A stretch of 64,000 nt of DNA from Armatimonadota bacterium (GTDB lineage Bacteria > Armatimonadota > Hebobacteria > CAIYQO01). The stretch's first letter is position 1; each line of letters starts with the position of its first letter. The stretch covers positions 62,001-126,000 of the forward strand of contig JAKPKV010000114.1 in NCBI GenBank assembly GCA_029553475.1, given 5' to 3'. Below the pieces are notes generated by a model. The model was not told the origin of the DNA. It did not search any database and was given only the letters and a program-made list of their open reading frames with translations. A program made the translations under genes and the position numbers. Positions 44,401 through 51,875 of the stretch are shown here, piece after piece.

Positions 44401-44465
44401 ACCACGTCCGCCGTTTTCGGCAGGACAATCGCCGCCCCCGCCAGTGACCACGCCTGTTTCGCCAT
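41442..44465 (-). CDS. large glycosidase-like protein (GH20/GH67-type N-domain, DUF4838-like)
   Basis: A protein of 1007 residues. The N-terminal 120 residues match the GH20b/alpha-glucuronidase N-domain pattern (IVLPKTADVVARLAAGELAR, GVLYGVYGLLERLGMGFY). A TIM-barrel-like part follows to about residue 480 (RGNMLHYNFLCGPTTWGLHD, ITHFALWQHESGA, GWGGDRWMRFADLS). A long helical region lies at 480-830, and a fibronectin-like sandwich at the C-terminus (LATEVWLSWEPGRCDG, YEYAVTGLAADGWESP). No signal peptide is seen, so it is cytosolic or exported by an unseen route. Substrate unknown. It stands alone on the minus strand between plus-strand genes. Confidence 0.75.
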   Translation of the reverse strand: MAKQAWSLAGAAIVLPKTADVVARLAAGELARYLYLLTGRPSPVVDAMPASGRVVVLDPNTTAPGDLGTEGYRLTALSRAHLQILCVGARASAGVLYGVYGLLERLGMGFYAGGDTFPRRPARAMIPADLDVTARPAFAARGNMLHYNFLCGPTTWGLHDYKFYFDQLARMRANTLLMHWYDGEPGAAYHVDGEYLTGGVTPNSLTKPWGAVAALRTAQFSFGTGEFFDEEIFSSPCGEDMPDLLTEIKRSEAMFRQATRYARGCAVKVAAGFEAPRTDPADPREAAHFQARVRQFLARNPEITHFALWQHESGACVGSAPPAPGDPGMALLEARREQFAYLGNPQRVWEAIRYGRFAELALEELARERSALPLVMVGWGGDRWMRFADLSLAYDRTMPDHVIFTCHDNIDASMGPNVSTPWGELSPSRERWAMPWVEGDISACDSRQPHVLTLGALAPDALKKGCQGLLTLQWRTRDVEEETGYIARFAWDTALTPEAFYREMARNAFGARQEEAMSDRLLALQGLGDRWTGVRGTGECSAMRWTGWAPHFPFELGPETAAYLIPKVEKAIAALADVPKTAETEAAFHLIQEQRGQAGETDETRPGVAELRAALTRLEALRGETDTLFLRRALRAIEEEVYALRPRLVAFGMTGKSYQAMDGFLIAIHHLWRNAGASAHMAVLRDLRADIGALRDRYAAGGRLARLERTEYLLATMDYALHVDSVAMLLADGEAIDLAIGSASAAREAHEEGKAAAIAAEAYTRLLAAGMDRALAAMTRKLTTRSDYGTLATLNVKPLPRYWETLDWLEAFLPAVPPREVRARGLATEVWLSWEPGRCDGQHLYRRRAGGAWARVNGAPLRPGCRMFLDTPDPGAYEYAVTGLAADGWESPRSHVAHAVCGPDAPAPRLVACKPFSRLEMGEAPPLRVTAHADRGIVRVTLYRRYAGETPWVALPMTHRFRCSYQAALPAERAGTLEFYVEAEDREGRTACWPLTGAALPWSATVV

Positions 44466-44499
44466 ACGATAGCTTCCCCCGTTGCCGTGCTCTCCGCTG

Positions 44500-44547
44500 T
44501 TACGCTGTCATCCCGGCGAACTTATTACGCTATCATCCCGGCGAACT
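44500..44547. repeat. two tandem 25-bp units
   Basis: The sequence TTACGCTRTCATCCCGGCGAACT occurs at 44500-44522 and 44525-44547 with one change. The copies lie between divergent genes, upstream of the secreted protein at 44642. They could be binding sites, or simply a short duplication. Confidence 0.6.
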
Positions 44548-44641
44548 CCTTCCCCTTCGGGCCGGGTTCGGGGAACTTTCCCCCGCCGGCCGCGGTCATA
44601 AGATCCAGCGACACCGCTATCCGAATCGGGAGATTACCGAT

Positions 44642-45814
44642 ATGCGACACCGTGCACTCGTCCCCTGGCTCATGCTGCTGGCGCTGGCCGTCATCGGCGC
44701 CGCGCGCGTGAGCGCCGCGCCGCCGACCACCACCCTCAACCCGCCGCCGGCCGCCATCCTCGCGCAGTGCACGGCGGACCTGGAGCGGCGGCTGAACGTA
44801 TCAGCGAAGGATATTGGCCTGGAGAGCGCCACGCCGGTGGTCTGGCCGGACGCCGCGCTGGGCCTGCCCCAGGTGGGCACCCTGTCCGCGCAGGTGCGCA
44901 CCCCCGGCTGGCAGATCATCCTGAACGCGCGCAACACCCGCTACTTGTATACGGCCAGCGCCACCCACATCAAATACGGCGGTCCCGTCATCCTGTGGGG
45001 CGGCTCGCTGCTCTATCTCGTGCCCATCCCCAATGAGCCGAACCTGAATGGCGATCTCTACCGCTGCTCGCTGCTCGGCACCAACGGCGCCCGCGTCGCC
45101 GCCGGGGTGAGCGACTATTCCCCGCAGGCGAACGGCGCCGTCATCGTCACCCGGCGCATCGGGCGCTCCGCGCATGACCTGCGGCTGGTGAAGGCGGATG
45201 GGACCATCATCCCGCTGCACGGCGCCTTGGCCTTCGGCGCCGCCGCGCTCAACGCTGCCGGCACGGCATGGGCGGCCTTCGTCTGCCCGCGGGTGGGCGA
45301 CGCCTGGACGGTGGTGATCGGCACGCCGGGCGAGGCGAAGACGCAAACCCTCGACCTGCCTGATGACCAGAGCCCCGACCGGATCGCCTGGGCGGGCGAA
45401 CGGCTGCTGCTCCTCGGAAAGAAGGGCGGCTGCTACGTGGCCATCCCCGGCGCCGAGCACCCGACGTGGAAGGCCGCCCCCGTCCACGTCTTCCCGGAGC
45501 CGCGCTCCTACCTGCTGAATAAGAGCGAAACGCTGGAAATCCGCCAGGTCACCGTGGCGGGCACGCCGGCGGTGGAGGTCTCCCGCCTCTGGTTCACCGG
45601 CGACCGCAAACGCATCGCCACGCTTCCCGGCTTCACCCTGCGCGGCCATGATTTCCTCGGCAACCGCTTCGCCGTCGTCTGGGGCGAGCTGGACGGCGCC
45701 GCCGCGGTGAACACGGTGGATATCGCCACCGGCGAAATCATCCCCGGCCCCCGCGGCCTCGCCACCGTCACCCCTGCCGAATTCCCTCCCGCCAACACGC
45801 CGCTCACGCGATAA
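44642..45814 (+). CDS. secreted protein with conserved N-domain and propeller-like repeats
   Basis: A protein of 390 residues with a signal peptide (ALVPWLMLLALAVIGAARVS). Residues about 40-115 form a domain I recognise from secreted proteins of Chloroflexota and cyanobacteria: CTADLERRLNVSAKDIGLES, then VVWPDAALGLPQVG and PGWQIILNARNTRYLYTA. The remainder reads as beta-propeller-like blades (ALNAAGTAWAAFVCPRVG; RIAWAGERLLLLGKKGG). Function unknown. The ATG at 44642 is chosen because it begins the signal peptide; a longer frame from 44444 lacks one. A 25-bp tandem repeat lies about 100 bases upstream. Confidence 0.75.
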   Translation: MRHRALVPWLMLLALAVIGAARVSAAPPTTTLNPPPAAILAQCTADLERRLNVSAKDIGLESATPVVWPDAALGLPQVGTLSAQVRTPGWQIILNARNTRYLYTASATHIKYGGPVILWGGSLLYLVPIPNEPNLNGDLYRCSLLGTNGARVAAGVSDYSPQANGAVIVTRRIGRSAHDLRLVKADGTIIPLHGALAFGAAALNAAGTAWAAFVCPRVGDAWTVVIGTPGEAKTQTLDLPDDQSPDRIAWAGERLLLLGKKGGCYVAIPGAEHPTWKAAPVHVFPEPRSYLLNKSETLEIRQVTVAGTPAVEVSRLWFTGDRKRIATLPGFTLRGHDFLGNRFAVVWGELDGAAAVNTVDIATGEIIPGPRGLATVTPAEFPPANTPLTR

Positions 45815-46255
45815 AAGGGCATCCGGCAACGAACCTGGCAGCAAGTTTGGAAGCCGACGCGGGTCGCGTAAGTACCTCCGAATATAGCACCCGGCTGTTG
45901 GTAGTGCGCCTCGCAGCGAAGCGGAGTGGCGCCGCCCCGGCTGTAGTCATCGCGCCTGCTGGATATAAGGGTGACATCATCCCATGCCCCCTGCCATCCT
46001 GGCGGAGACACCATCGCGCAGCGCCACTCCGCTTCGCTGCGAGGCGCACTACCAACAGCCGGGTGCTCCGCTGACCATCCCGGTACGGGGGACCGTTGCC
46101 CCCAAAACTCCTCTGCGCGCTCCGCGGCCTCCGCGGTGAACAACACCGGCGCAGCGCCGCTTTCCCTATCTGTACGGTATAATGAAGAGGAGAAGCCCGC
46201 ACGGTCCTGTCCAGACCAATAGCGCGAACCACAAGCGATACTGGAGGGAGCAATC
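45815..46255. other. 441-base gap with a large inverted repeat and a TATAAT box
   Basis: The gap contains the 46-bp inverted repeat at 45887-46066. A TATAAT at 46178-46183 lies about 75 bases before the prepilin gene at 46256, without a clear -35. No gene is seen; open frames inside the repeat look the same on both strands and reflect the repeat itself. Confidence 0.55.
45887..46066. repeat. perfect 46-bp inverted repeat with an 88-base loop
   Basis: The left arm (45887-45932) and right arm (46021-46066) are exact reverse complements over 46 bases. The arms include GCACCCGGCTGTTGGTAGTG and CTCGCAGCGAAGCGGAGTG. The loop shows partial complementarity of its own. The exactness argues for recent insertion or gene conversion. 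No transposase gene is present, so it would be a non-autonomous element. Confidence 0.9.
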
Positions 46256-46891
46256 ATGTCTACGAAAGGGGTCACCCTCACCGAAGCCCTGCTCATCGTC
46301 GCCATCCTGGCGATGCTCGTCGTCGTCTTTTATCCCGTCTTCGCGCCCCGGCGTGGGCATGGCTCTCGCCAGGTTACCTGCATGAACAACCAGCGCCAGC
46401 TCAGCCTCGCCGTCATGGTGTATGCCCAGGATAACGACGAGACGTTCTTTCCTGATCCGGGATCAACTGCCTGGACGCGATCTCTCAGTGTGGACGACAA
46501 AAGCTGTGACTGCCCAACGCTCGCCGGCAAAGGCCGGGCGGCGCACCCCGAATATGGCTTCAACGCCAACCTGTTCGGCAAGAGGATCAGGGATATCCCC
46601 CAGCCGGCAGCCACGCTGCTGACCGCCGATCTGCGGCCGAGCGGCATGTTCACCAGCTACCCCCTCACCTCGGCAACCCCGGCGGATGCCCACGACTTTG
46701 ACGACGACATTGATCCCCGACATCGCGGCGGCTTTGTCTATACCTGTGTAGACGGACACGTCGCGTATGCGCCGGTCACCCACGGCGAAACGGTGCGCCA
46801 GGTATTGCACCATCAGGGGGTCTGCCTCCATCCCGCCGGCGCCCCGCAACCGCCGGCGCGGACCCCGACGGATACGCCGGCGACTCGGTAG
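46256..46891 (+). CDS. prepilin-type protein, H-X9-DG family
   Basis: A protein of 211 residues. The prepilin leader is short (MSTKG) and is followed by VTLTEALLIVAILAMLVVVF, with the conserved Glu at position +5. A pattern CMNNQRQLSLAVMVYAQDND follows and then CPTLAGKGRAAHPEYGFNAN. The C-terminal motif HRGGFVYTCVDGHVAY corresponds to H-X9-DG. Such proteins are common in Planctomycetota and Armatimonadota and are processed by a prepilin peptidase (not in the window). GGAGGGAG lies before the ATG. The last 25 residues are Pro/Thr-rich. It is unusual in having FTLIELL replaced by VTLTEAL. Confidence 0.85.
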   Translation: MSTKGVTLTEALLIVAILAMLVVVFYPVFAPRRGHGSRQVTCMNNQRQLSLAVMVYAQDNDETFFPDPGSTAWTRSLSVDDKSCDCPTLAGKGRAAHPEYGFNANLFGKRIRDIPQPAATLLTADLRPSGMFTSYPLTSATPADAHDFDDDIDPRHRGGFVYTCVDGHVAYAPVTHGETVRQVLHHQGVCLHPAGAPQPPARTPTDTPATR

Positions 46892-46892
46892 C

Positions 46893-46935
46893 GCCCCTCC
46901 CCACGCGGGGGAAGGGCTGGGGGAGAGGTGCGCCC
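46893..46935. repeat. G/C-run palindromic repeat, copy 1
   Basis: The run CCCCTCCCCACGCGGGGG followed by AAGGGCTGGGGGAGAGGTGC resembles the element at 58460-58508, read on the opposite strand (GGGGGGAAGGGGCTGGGG then ATAGGGTGC). Both lie next to gene ends. This looks like a dispersed genome repeat that may serve as a weak terminator. Confidence 0.55.
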
Positions 46936-47014
46936 CGCCAGCCCACCCTCTCCCACCTCCACCTCACACATCCGGCGGGTGATACCCGCCCTTCCCCCGC
47001 GCCCCGCAAAGGGG

Positions 47015-47020
47015 TATAAT
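47015..47020 (+). promoter_or_regulatory. -10 box of recJ (TATAAT)
   Basis: A perfect TATAAT lies 12 bases before the recJ ATG at 47033. No good -35 is seen 16-18 bases upstream. The transcript would have a leader of about five bases or none. Confidence 0.4.
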
Positions 47021-47032
47021 ACGCGCAGGTAC

Positions 47033-48766
47033 ATGGCCATCTTCCACCCGGACCCAGCTTCGCCCGCGACGTCCCGACGCAGCCTCACCGGCGCGCGGTG
47101 GGTTGTGACGCCTCCCGCCGACTCGCTCCCCCCCGACGTCCACCCCGCCATCGGGCAGGTGCTGGCTTCCCGCGGCATCGTCACCCCCGTGCAGCGCGCG
47201 GCCTTCCTCTCCGCCGACTTGTCCACGCTGCACGATCCGCTGCTGCTGCCGGACATGGCGGAGGCGGTGGAAGCGGTGCAGCAGGCGCTGGCGGAGGGCG
47301 GGCGCATCCGCGTCTTCGGCGATTATGACGCCGACGGCATTACCGCGGCGGCGCTGCTGGTACGCGCCCTGGGCGCGCTGGGCGGCACGGTAGACTGGTA
47401 TCTGCCCCACCGCGTGGACGACGGCTACGGCCTGAACGCCGCCGCGCTGGACGAGGCGAAGCGCGACGGCGTGGCGCTGGCCATCACCGTGGATAACGGC
47501 ATCAGCGCCCACGCACAGCTCGCCCACGCGCGCGAGATCGGCCTGCCGGTCATCGTCACCGATCATCACGAGCCGTCCGCCACGCTGCCCCCGGCGCGGG
47601 CGGTGGTGAACCCGAAACGCGCCGACAGCTGCTACCCCGACCGCGACCTGGCGGGCGTGGGCGTGGCCTACACGCTGCTGCGCGCGCTCTGCCACCTGCG
47701 CAACCTGCCGGAGTCGGTGCCCGCGCGCTTCCTCGACCTCGTCGCCATCGGCACCGTGGCGGACGTGGCGCCGCTCACCGGCGAAAACCGCATCCTGGTG
47801 CGCCACGGCCTGCCGCTGCTCACGCCGGCGAGCAAAAAGCTGGGACTGGGCGCGCTGCTGCGCGCGGTGCGCATCGAAGGCTGCGCCAGCAGCGGCGACA
47901 TCGCCTTCCTGCTGGGGCCGCGGCTGAACGCCGCCGGGCGCGTGGCGCATGCCGCCGCCGCGCTGGAGCTGCTGCTGACGAGCGACCCCACCGCGGCGGA
48001 GACGCTGGCCGCCCACCTGTGCGCGCGGAACACCGAACGCCAGGAAGAGGAAGCGCACACGCTGGAGGCGGCGCTGGCGCAGCTCGCGGAGCACGAGCTG
48101 GAGCGCGAAAAGGTCATCGTGCTCGCCGCGCCGGACTGGCACCCCGGCGTCATCGGCATTGTCGCCTCGCGGCTGCTGGAACGCCTACATCGCCCGGTGG
48201 CGCTCATCGCTGTGCAGGATGGCGTGGGGAGAGGCTCGGCCCGCGCCCGCGCGCCCTTCCACCTGTGGGAGGCGCTGGCGCGCTGTGAAGCGCTGCTGAC
48301 TCGCTTCGGCGGCCACCGCGTGGCGGCGGGCTTTGAAGTGGCGGAAGCGCAGATCCCCGCGCTGCGCGCGGCGCTGCTGGCCATCGGCGATGAACTCCTG
48401 ACCGACGACGACCTCCGCCCGACGGTACCGCTCGACGGCCTGCTGGAGCTGGATGACATCACCGTGCTCTTCGCCCGCGAGGTGGAGCGGCTGGCGCCCT
48501 TCGGCATCGGCAATCCCACCCCGGTCTTCGCCGCCTCCGACGTGCGCGTGGTGCAATGCGCCGGTCGCGGGCAGGACCAGGCGCACCTGAGCCTGGCGCT
48601 GCGCGCCGGAAACGGCCGCGCGGTGAACGCCATGTGGTTCCGCCAGGGCGCGCACGCCGCCGCGCTGCCCCCCGGCGCGGTGGTGGATATCGCCTTCACC
48701 GTCGAGCTGCGCACGTGGCAGGGCATGCCCACCCCGCGGCTGGTCATCAAGGATATCATGGTATGA
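47033..48766 (+). CDS. recJ: single-stranded-DNA-specific exonuclease RecJ
   Basis: A protein of 577 residues. The DHH-domain motifs are VFGDYDADGITAAALL, ITVDNGISAHAQL and VIVTDHHEPSATLP with DHH. The DHHA1 domain has WHPGVIGIVASRLLERLHRP and GRGSARA. A C-terminal OB-like domain follows (LSLALRAGNGRAVNAMWFRQ). It degrades single-stranded DNA 5' to 3' in recombination and repair. Length is normal. The ATG at 47033 is preceded by AGGT and a TATAAT; the open frame upstream to 46928 has no family match. It stands alone between the prepilin gene and a secreted-protein gene. Confidence 0.96.
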   Translation: MAIFHPDPASPATSRRSLTGARWVVTPPADSLPPDVHPAIGQVLASRGIVTPVQRAAFLSADLSTLHDPLLLPDMAEAVEAVQQALAEGGRIRVFGDYDADGITAAALLVRALGALGGTVDWYLPHRVDDGYGLNAAALDEAKRDGVALAITVDNGISAHAQLAHAREIGLPVIVTDHHEPSATLPPARAVVNPKRADSCYPDRDLAGVGVAYTLLRALCHLRNLPESVPARFLDLVAIGTVADVAPLTGENRILVRHGLPLLTPASKKLGLGALLRAVRIEGCASSGDIAFLLGPRLNAAGRVAHAAAALELLLTSDPTAAETLAAHLCARNTERQEEEAHTLEAALAQLAEHELEREKVIVLAAPDWHPGVIGIVASRLLERLHRPVALIAVQDGVGRGSARARAPFHLWEALARCEALLTRFGGHRVAAGFEVAEAQIPALRAALLAIGDELLTDDDLRPTVPLDGLLELDDITVLFAREVERLAPFGIGNPTPVFAASDVRVVQCAGRGQDQAHLSLALRAGNGRAVNAMWFRQGAHAAALPPGAVVDIAFTVELRTWQGMPTPRLVIKDIMV

Positions 48767-48922
48767 GCCAGCCAGGCGCTGGGCGTGCTTCGCGTGTGAC
48801 TGCGGCAGGAGCCGGGACGTACGCCGCCGCGCAGGCACGACCGGTATGCGCATCGGGGACGGGACGCGCCTCAGCGATCAGAGAAAACAGTTTCTTACGA
48901 GGATGTGACATAAGGAGCGACC

Positions 48923-49825
48923 GTGAAACACCTGACAACGTGCATGACGCTTGCCGTCATCGCGGCGCTGCTCGGCCTGGCCGGGCCGGCAGCCGCGCAG
49001 ACCATCACCTTCAAATTCAACCCGCCCAACGGCACCACGGTGGTACAGACGGACGCCATCTCCATCGTGAAACAGACCGGCACCAGCAAATCCACCGACG
49101 CGCGCGAGTCCAAAATGCGCATCGTCTTCAAAAAATTCGGTAATACCTTTCAAGTGACGCGCACGAAGCTGGGGCCGGCCGGGCAGGTGCCGCCCAACGC
49201 CGAGTCGCTCACCGTGAAGCTGGACAGCAACGGCAAATGCCTGGAGGTGGTCGGCATCAAAGAAAAGCGCGCAGCACTGCTGAGCAAAATCACCCCGGAA
49301 TCGCGGAAAAAAGGATTGGACGAGAAATACGTCGACCAGGTCATTGACGCGCAAATCGCCCTGCAGAAGAAGAGTTGGGCGGAATACGCCGGCAAATTCG
49401 TCGGCAAGACGGCGAAAATCGGGGAGACGTGGAAAGAATCCGCCTCCCTGGACCTCATGCCCGGCGTCGCCGTCACCATCCGGCGCACCATCACCTTCGC
49501 CGGCATGGTGCAGAAGGGCGGCAAGACCTGCGTGCGCATCCGCTACAGCACGGTCGCCGACCCCGCGTCGCTGAAAACGGCCATCGCGAAGATCATGGCT
49601 GAACGCGACAAAATCGCCAAGGCCCAGGGCAACACCGCCAACCTGCCGCGCGTGGTGGGCATGACCATCAAAGAGGAGCGTGAGCGCGTGGTGGATCCCG
49701 CCACCATGCTGGAATACGCCGACACCGTCACCAGCACCCGCTCCGAGCAGGTCTCGGTGCCCGGCCAGGGCACCATCACCACCTCCACCGTGCAAAAAAC
49801 GGTGACGACGTATAAATATGAGTGA
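48923..49825 (+). CDS. secreted protein of unknown function
   Basis: A protein of 300 residues with a signal peptide (TCMTLAVIAALLGLAGPAAA). The mature part is rich in Thr, Lys and Val with short strands (TITFKFNPPNGTTVVQTDAI, VGKTAKIGETWKES, VRIRYSTVADPAS). The pattern resembles DUF6263-type secreted proteins, where KFxxG and an GxxW motif recur, but I am not sure. AAGGAG lies before the GTG at 48923. No catalytic motif is seen. It uses more A-rich codons (Lys) than the neighbouring genes. Confidence 0.7.
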   Translation: MKHLTTCMTLAVIAALLGLAGPAAAQTITFKFNPPNGTTVVQTDAISIVKQTGTSKSTDARESKMRIVFKKFGNTFQVTRTKLGPAGQVPPNAESLTVKLDSNGKCLEVVGIKEKRAALLSKITPESRKKGLDEKYVDQVIDAQIALQKKSWAEYAGKFVGKTAKIGETWKESASLDLMPGVAVTIRRTITFAGMVQKGGKTCVRIRYSTVADPASLKTAIAKIMAERDKIAKAQGNTANLPRVVGMTIKEERERVVDPATMLEYADTVTSTRSEQVSVPGQGTITTSTVQKTVTTYKYE

Positions 49826-49840
49826 AAGGACGAGGGGGGA

Positions 49841-50011
49841 TTGACAATTGACCATTGAAAATTGTCAATGATACTGCTCTGTTACCCGTAGCCCGGCCTG
49901 CCAGCTCGGTGATGCACTCAATGACATCGGAGAGGCCGTCACCGATATACTTGAGCAGAGCTCGAACGAAAGAGCAAATTGATAATTAACAATTGTCAAT
50001 TGTCAATTCCC
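49841..50011. repeat. AT-rich inverted and direct repeats before hisA
   Basis: TTGACAATT (49841-49849) pairs with AATTGTCAA (49860-49868), and AATTGTCAATTGTCAATT follows at about 49991-50008. This AT-rich pattern stands out in a GC-rich chromosome. The stretch between looks like a short worn reading frame on the minus strand (LLKYIGDGLSDVIECITELA) with no start codon. It may be the remnant of an inserted element. Confidence 0.5.
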
Positions 50012-50026
50012 TCACACACAACGCCC

Positions 50027-50749
50027 ATGTTCATCCCCATCCCCGCCATTGACCTCCAGGGCGGCCGCTGCGTGCGGCTGGCACAGGGGGAATTCGACCG
50101 CGAGACCGTTTACGGCGACGATCCGGTGGCGATGGCGCTGCGCTGGCAGGCCGCCGGCGCGGCCCGGCTGCATGTCGTGGATCTGGACGGCGCCCGCGAC
50201 GGCTCGCCGCGCAACCATGATGTCATCGCCGCCATCGCCGCCACGCTGCGCATCCCCGTGCAGGTGGGCGGCGGCATTCGCGACGCGGAGACGGTGGAGA
50301 AGCTGCTCTTCCTCGGGGTGGATCGCTGCATCCTCGGCACTCGCGCCGCGCAGGACCGCGCCTGGGCGGAGGAGGTGTTCCGCGCCTTCGGCGAGCGCCT
50401 CATCCTGGGCCTTGACGCGAAAGATGGCCGGGTGGCGATTAAGGGCTGGGTGGAAACCACGGAGCTGACGGCAGTAGCGCTGGCGCTGGCGTTGAAAGCG
50501 GCCGGCGCGCGCCGGGTGATCTACACCGACATCAGCCGCGACGGCATGCTCACCGGCCCCAACGTGGAGGCGACCGCCCGCCTCGCCGCCGACACCGGGT
50601 TGGCCATCATTGCCTCCGGCGGGATGTCGGCGATGGATGATCTGCGCCGGCTGGCGCGCTCTCCCGGCATCGAAGGCGCCATCATCGGCCGCGCGCTCTA
50701 CACCGGCGCCATTGATCTCGCGGACGCCGTGCGGGAATTCGCGGGGTAG
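50027..50749 (+). CDS. hisA: phosphoribosylformimino-AICAR-phosphate isomerase HisA
   Basis: A protein of 240 residues of the TIM-barrel type. The catalytic Asp is in IPAIDLQGGRCVRLAQGEF, then LHVVDLDGARDGSPRNHDVI, VQVGGGIRDAETVEKLL, and the second Asp in YTDISRDGMLTGPNVEATA, followed by IIASGGMSAMDDLRRLA. It performs the fourth step of histidine biosynthesis in the cytosol. No other his genes are in the window. The ATG at 50027 gives the usual N-terminus. It lies just after the AT-rich repeats. Confidence 0.95.
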   Translation: MFIPIPAIDLQGGRCVRLAQGEFDRETVYGDDPVAMALRWQAAGAARLHVVDLDGARDGSPRNHDVIAAIAATLRIPVQVGGGIRDAETVEKLLFLGVDRCILGTRAAQDRAWAEEVFRAFGERLILGLDAKDGRVAIKGWVETTELTAVALALALKAAGARRVIYTDISRDGMLTGPNVEATARLAADTGLAIIASGGMSAMDDLRRLARSPGIEGAIIGRALYTGAIDLADAVREFAG

Positions 50750-50759
50750 CGCAGCGGCG

Positions 50760-51680
50760 TTACGGCTTGGCCAGCACCACCGTCACCTGACTGCCATAGG
50801 GGAGTTGGCTGCCGGCCGGGGGATTGGTGCGCACCACGTAGCCGGCCGGTTGAATTTTCGTCAGCTCATAGCGCCATGCCGCCGACAGCCCCGCGCGGCG
50901 CAGGTCCATCACCGCGTCGGTGCCCGGCGTGCCGGCATAGTCTTTCACGGTGACGAGCGTGCTCGCCGGCGCCACGGCGGGAGTCGGCGCGGTGCTCACC
51001 GTCAGCACCACCACGGCGCCGTGCTCCACCAAACTCTCCGCCTTCGGCTTCGTCGCCTGCACCATACCGGCCTGCGCGGCGGGGTCGCCCGGCCGCACTT
51101 CCACCTCCAGCCCCAGCGCGGTCAGTTTCTGGCGGGCTTTCGCCTCGGACATCTCGACCACGTCCGGCACCGGCACGGTGCGCGCGGCCGGGGGCGCGAT
51201 CACCCTGGGCCCGGAGCGCGGGTCCTTCGGCGGGGCCGGCAGCGGCGCGGGAATAGGACGGCCGGCCACGACCAGCATCACATCGCCATTGACGCGCACC
51301 TTCGCGCCTTCCGGCGGCTTCACCTTCACCACCAGCCCGGATTGGCCGGCGCGGGCGGCGTCGTAGACCACCACCGGGCGCAGCCGGGCCTGATTGACGC
51401 GCGCGCGCGCGGCATCCACCGGCTGGCCGACCAATGTGGCCGGCACCGTGCGCGTCGTCAGCCCGGCGTGGAGGAACTGGAAGCCGAAGTACCCGCCGAC
51501 CGCCAGCGCCAGCGCGATGCCGAGGCCGAGGAGCACGGCGTTGCCGGCGGCAACCGTCAGCACCGGTTTTCGCGGCGCGCGCGCCACCGGTGTCGAGGTC
51601 CCGCCTTCCTTCTCGATGCGCTCCATGCTGCGCGCAATCGCGGAAAGATCAGTCGCGTCGTCTAACTCGTAACGTGCCAT
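50760..51680 (-). CDS. membrane-anchored PASTA-domain protein
   Basis: A protein of 306 residues. A cytosolic stretch of 45 residues is followed by one membrane helix (AGNAVLLGLGIALALAVGGY). At least three PASTA-like repeats then follow (TLVGQPVDAARARVNQARLR; PDVVEMSEAKARQKLTALGL; YAGTPGTDAVMDLRRAGLSA), each with the usual turn before VNPP/KPP-like ends. PASTA modules bind peptidoglycan precursors or mediate contacts. There is no kinase domain, unlike PrkC/Stk proteins. ATG 51680 is chosen because it precedes a typical cytosolic tail. A possible promoter (TGTCAG-16-TATGAT) lies near 51783-51810. Confidence 0.85.
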   Translation of the reverse strand: MARYELDDATDLSAIARSMERIEKEGGTSTPVARAPRKPVLTVAAGNAVLLGLGIALALAVGGYFGFQFLHAGLTTRTVPATLVGQPVDAARARVNQARLRPVVVYDAARAGQSGLVVKVKPPEGAKVRVNGDVMLVVAGRPIPAPLPAPPKDPRSGPRVIAPPAARTVPVPDVVEMSEAKARQKLTALGLEVEVRPGDPAAQAGMVQATKPKAESLVEHGAVVVLTVSTAPTPAVAPASTLVTVKDYAGTPGTDAVMDLRRAGLSAAWRYELTKIQPAGYVVRTNPPAGSQLPYGSQVTVVLAKP

Positions 51681-51843
51681 AACCTGTCTGCATCGGCGCC
51701 CGCGCCGGCGGCCCGGCGCGGGGTCGTGGGGAACATCCCCGTTATTCGCGCCCCGGCGCGGTATTCCTTGTGGATTTGCAAAAATCATACCCGGCTTTTC
51801 TCGCCCTGACACCTGGCGGCCGCGCACCGTACACGCAAACGCT

Positions 51844-51870
51844 GCCGTTGTCGAAGAAGACGACAGCGGC
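51844..51870 (-). terminator. hairpin after the helical-toroid gene
   Basis: GCCGTTGTCG (51844-51853) pairs with CGACAGCGGC (51861-51870) around a seven-base loop. It starts six bases after the stop at 51876 on the minus strand. The T run is poor, so termination may be weak. Confidence 0.5.
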
Positions 51871-51875
51871 GGTGT

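Noticed and set aside
45847-46253. Short genes in both directions over the 46-bp inverted repeat.
   Set aside because: The same peptide (TRLLVVRLAAKRSGAA) appears on both strands because the arms are inverted copies; no start signals are seen.
50610-51665. A long plus-strand open frame opposite the PASTA gene.
   Set aside because: The minus strand shows clear PASTA repeats and a membrane helix, and the plus frame is R/H/G-rich without motifs.
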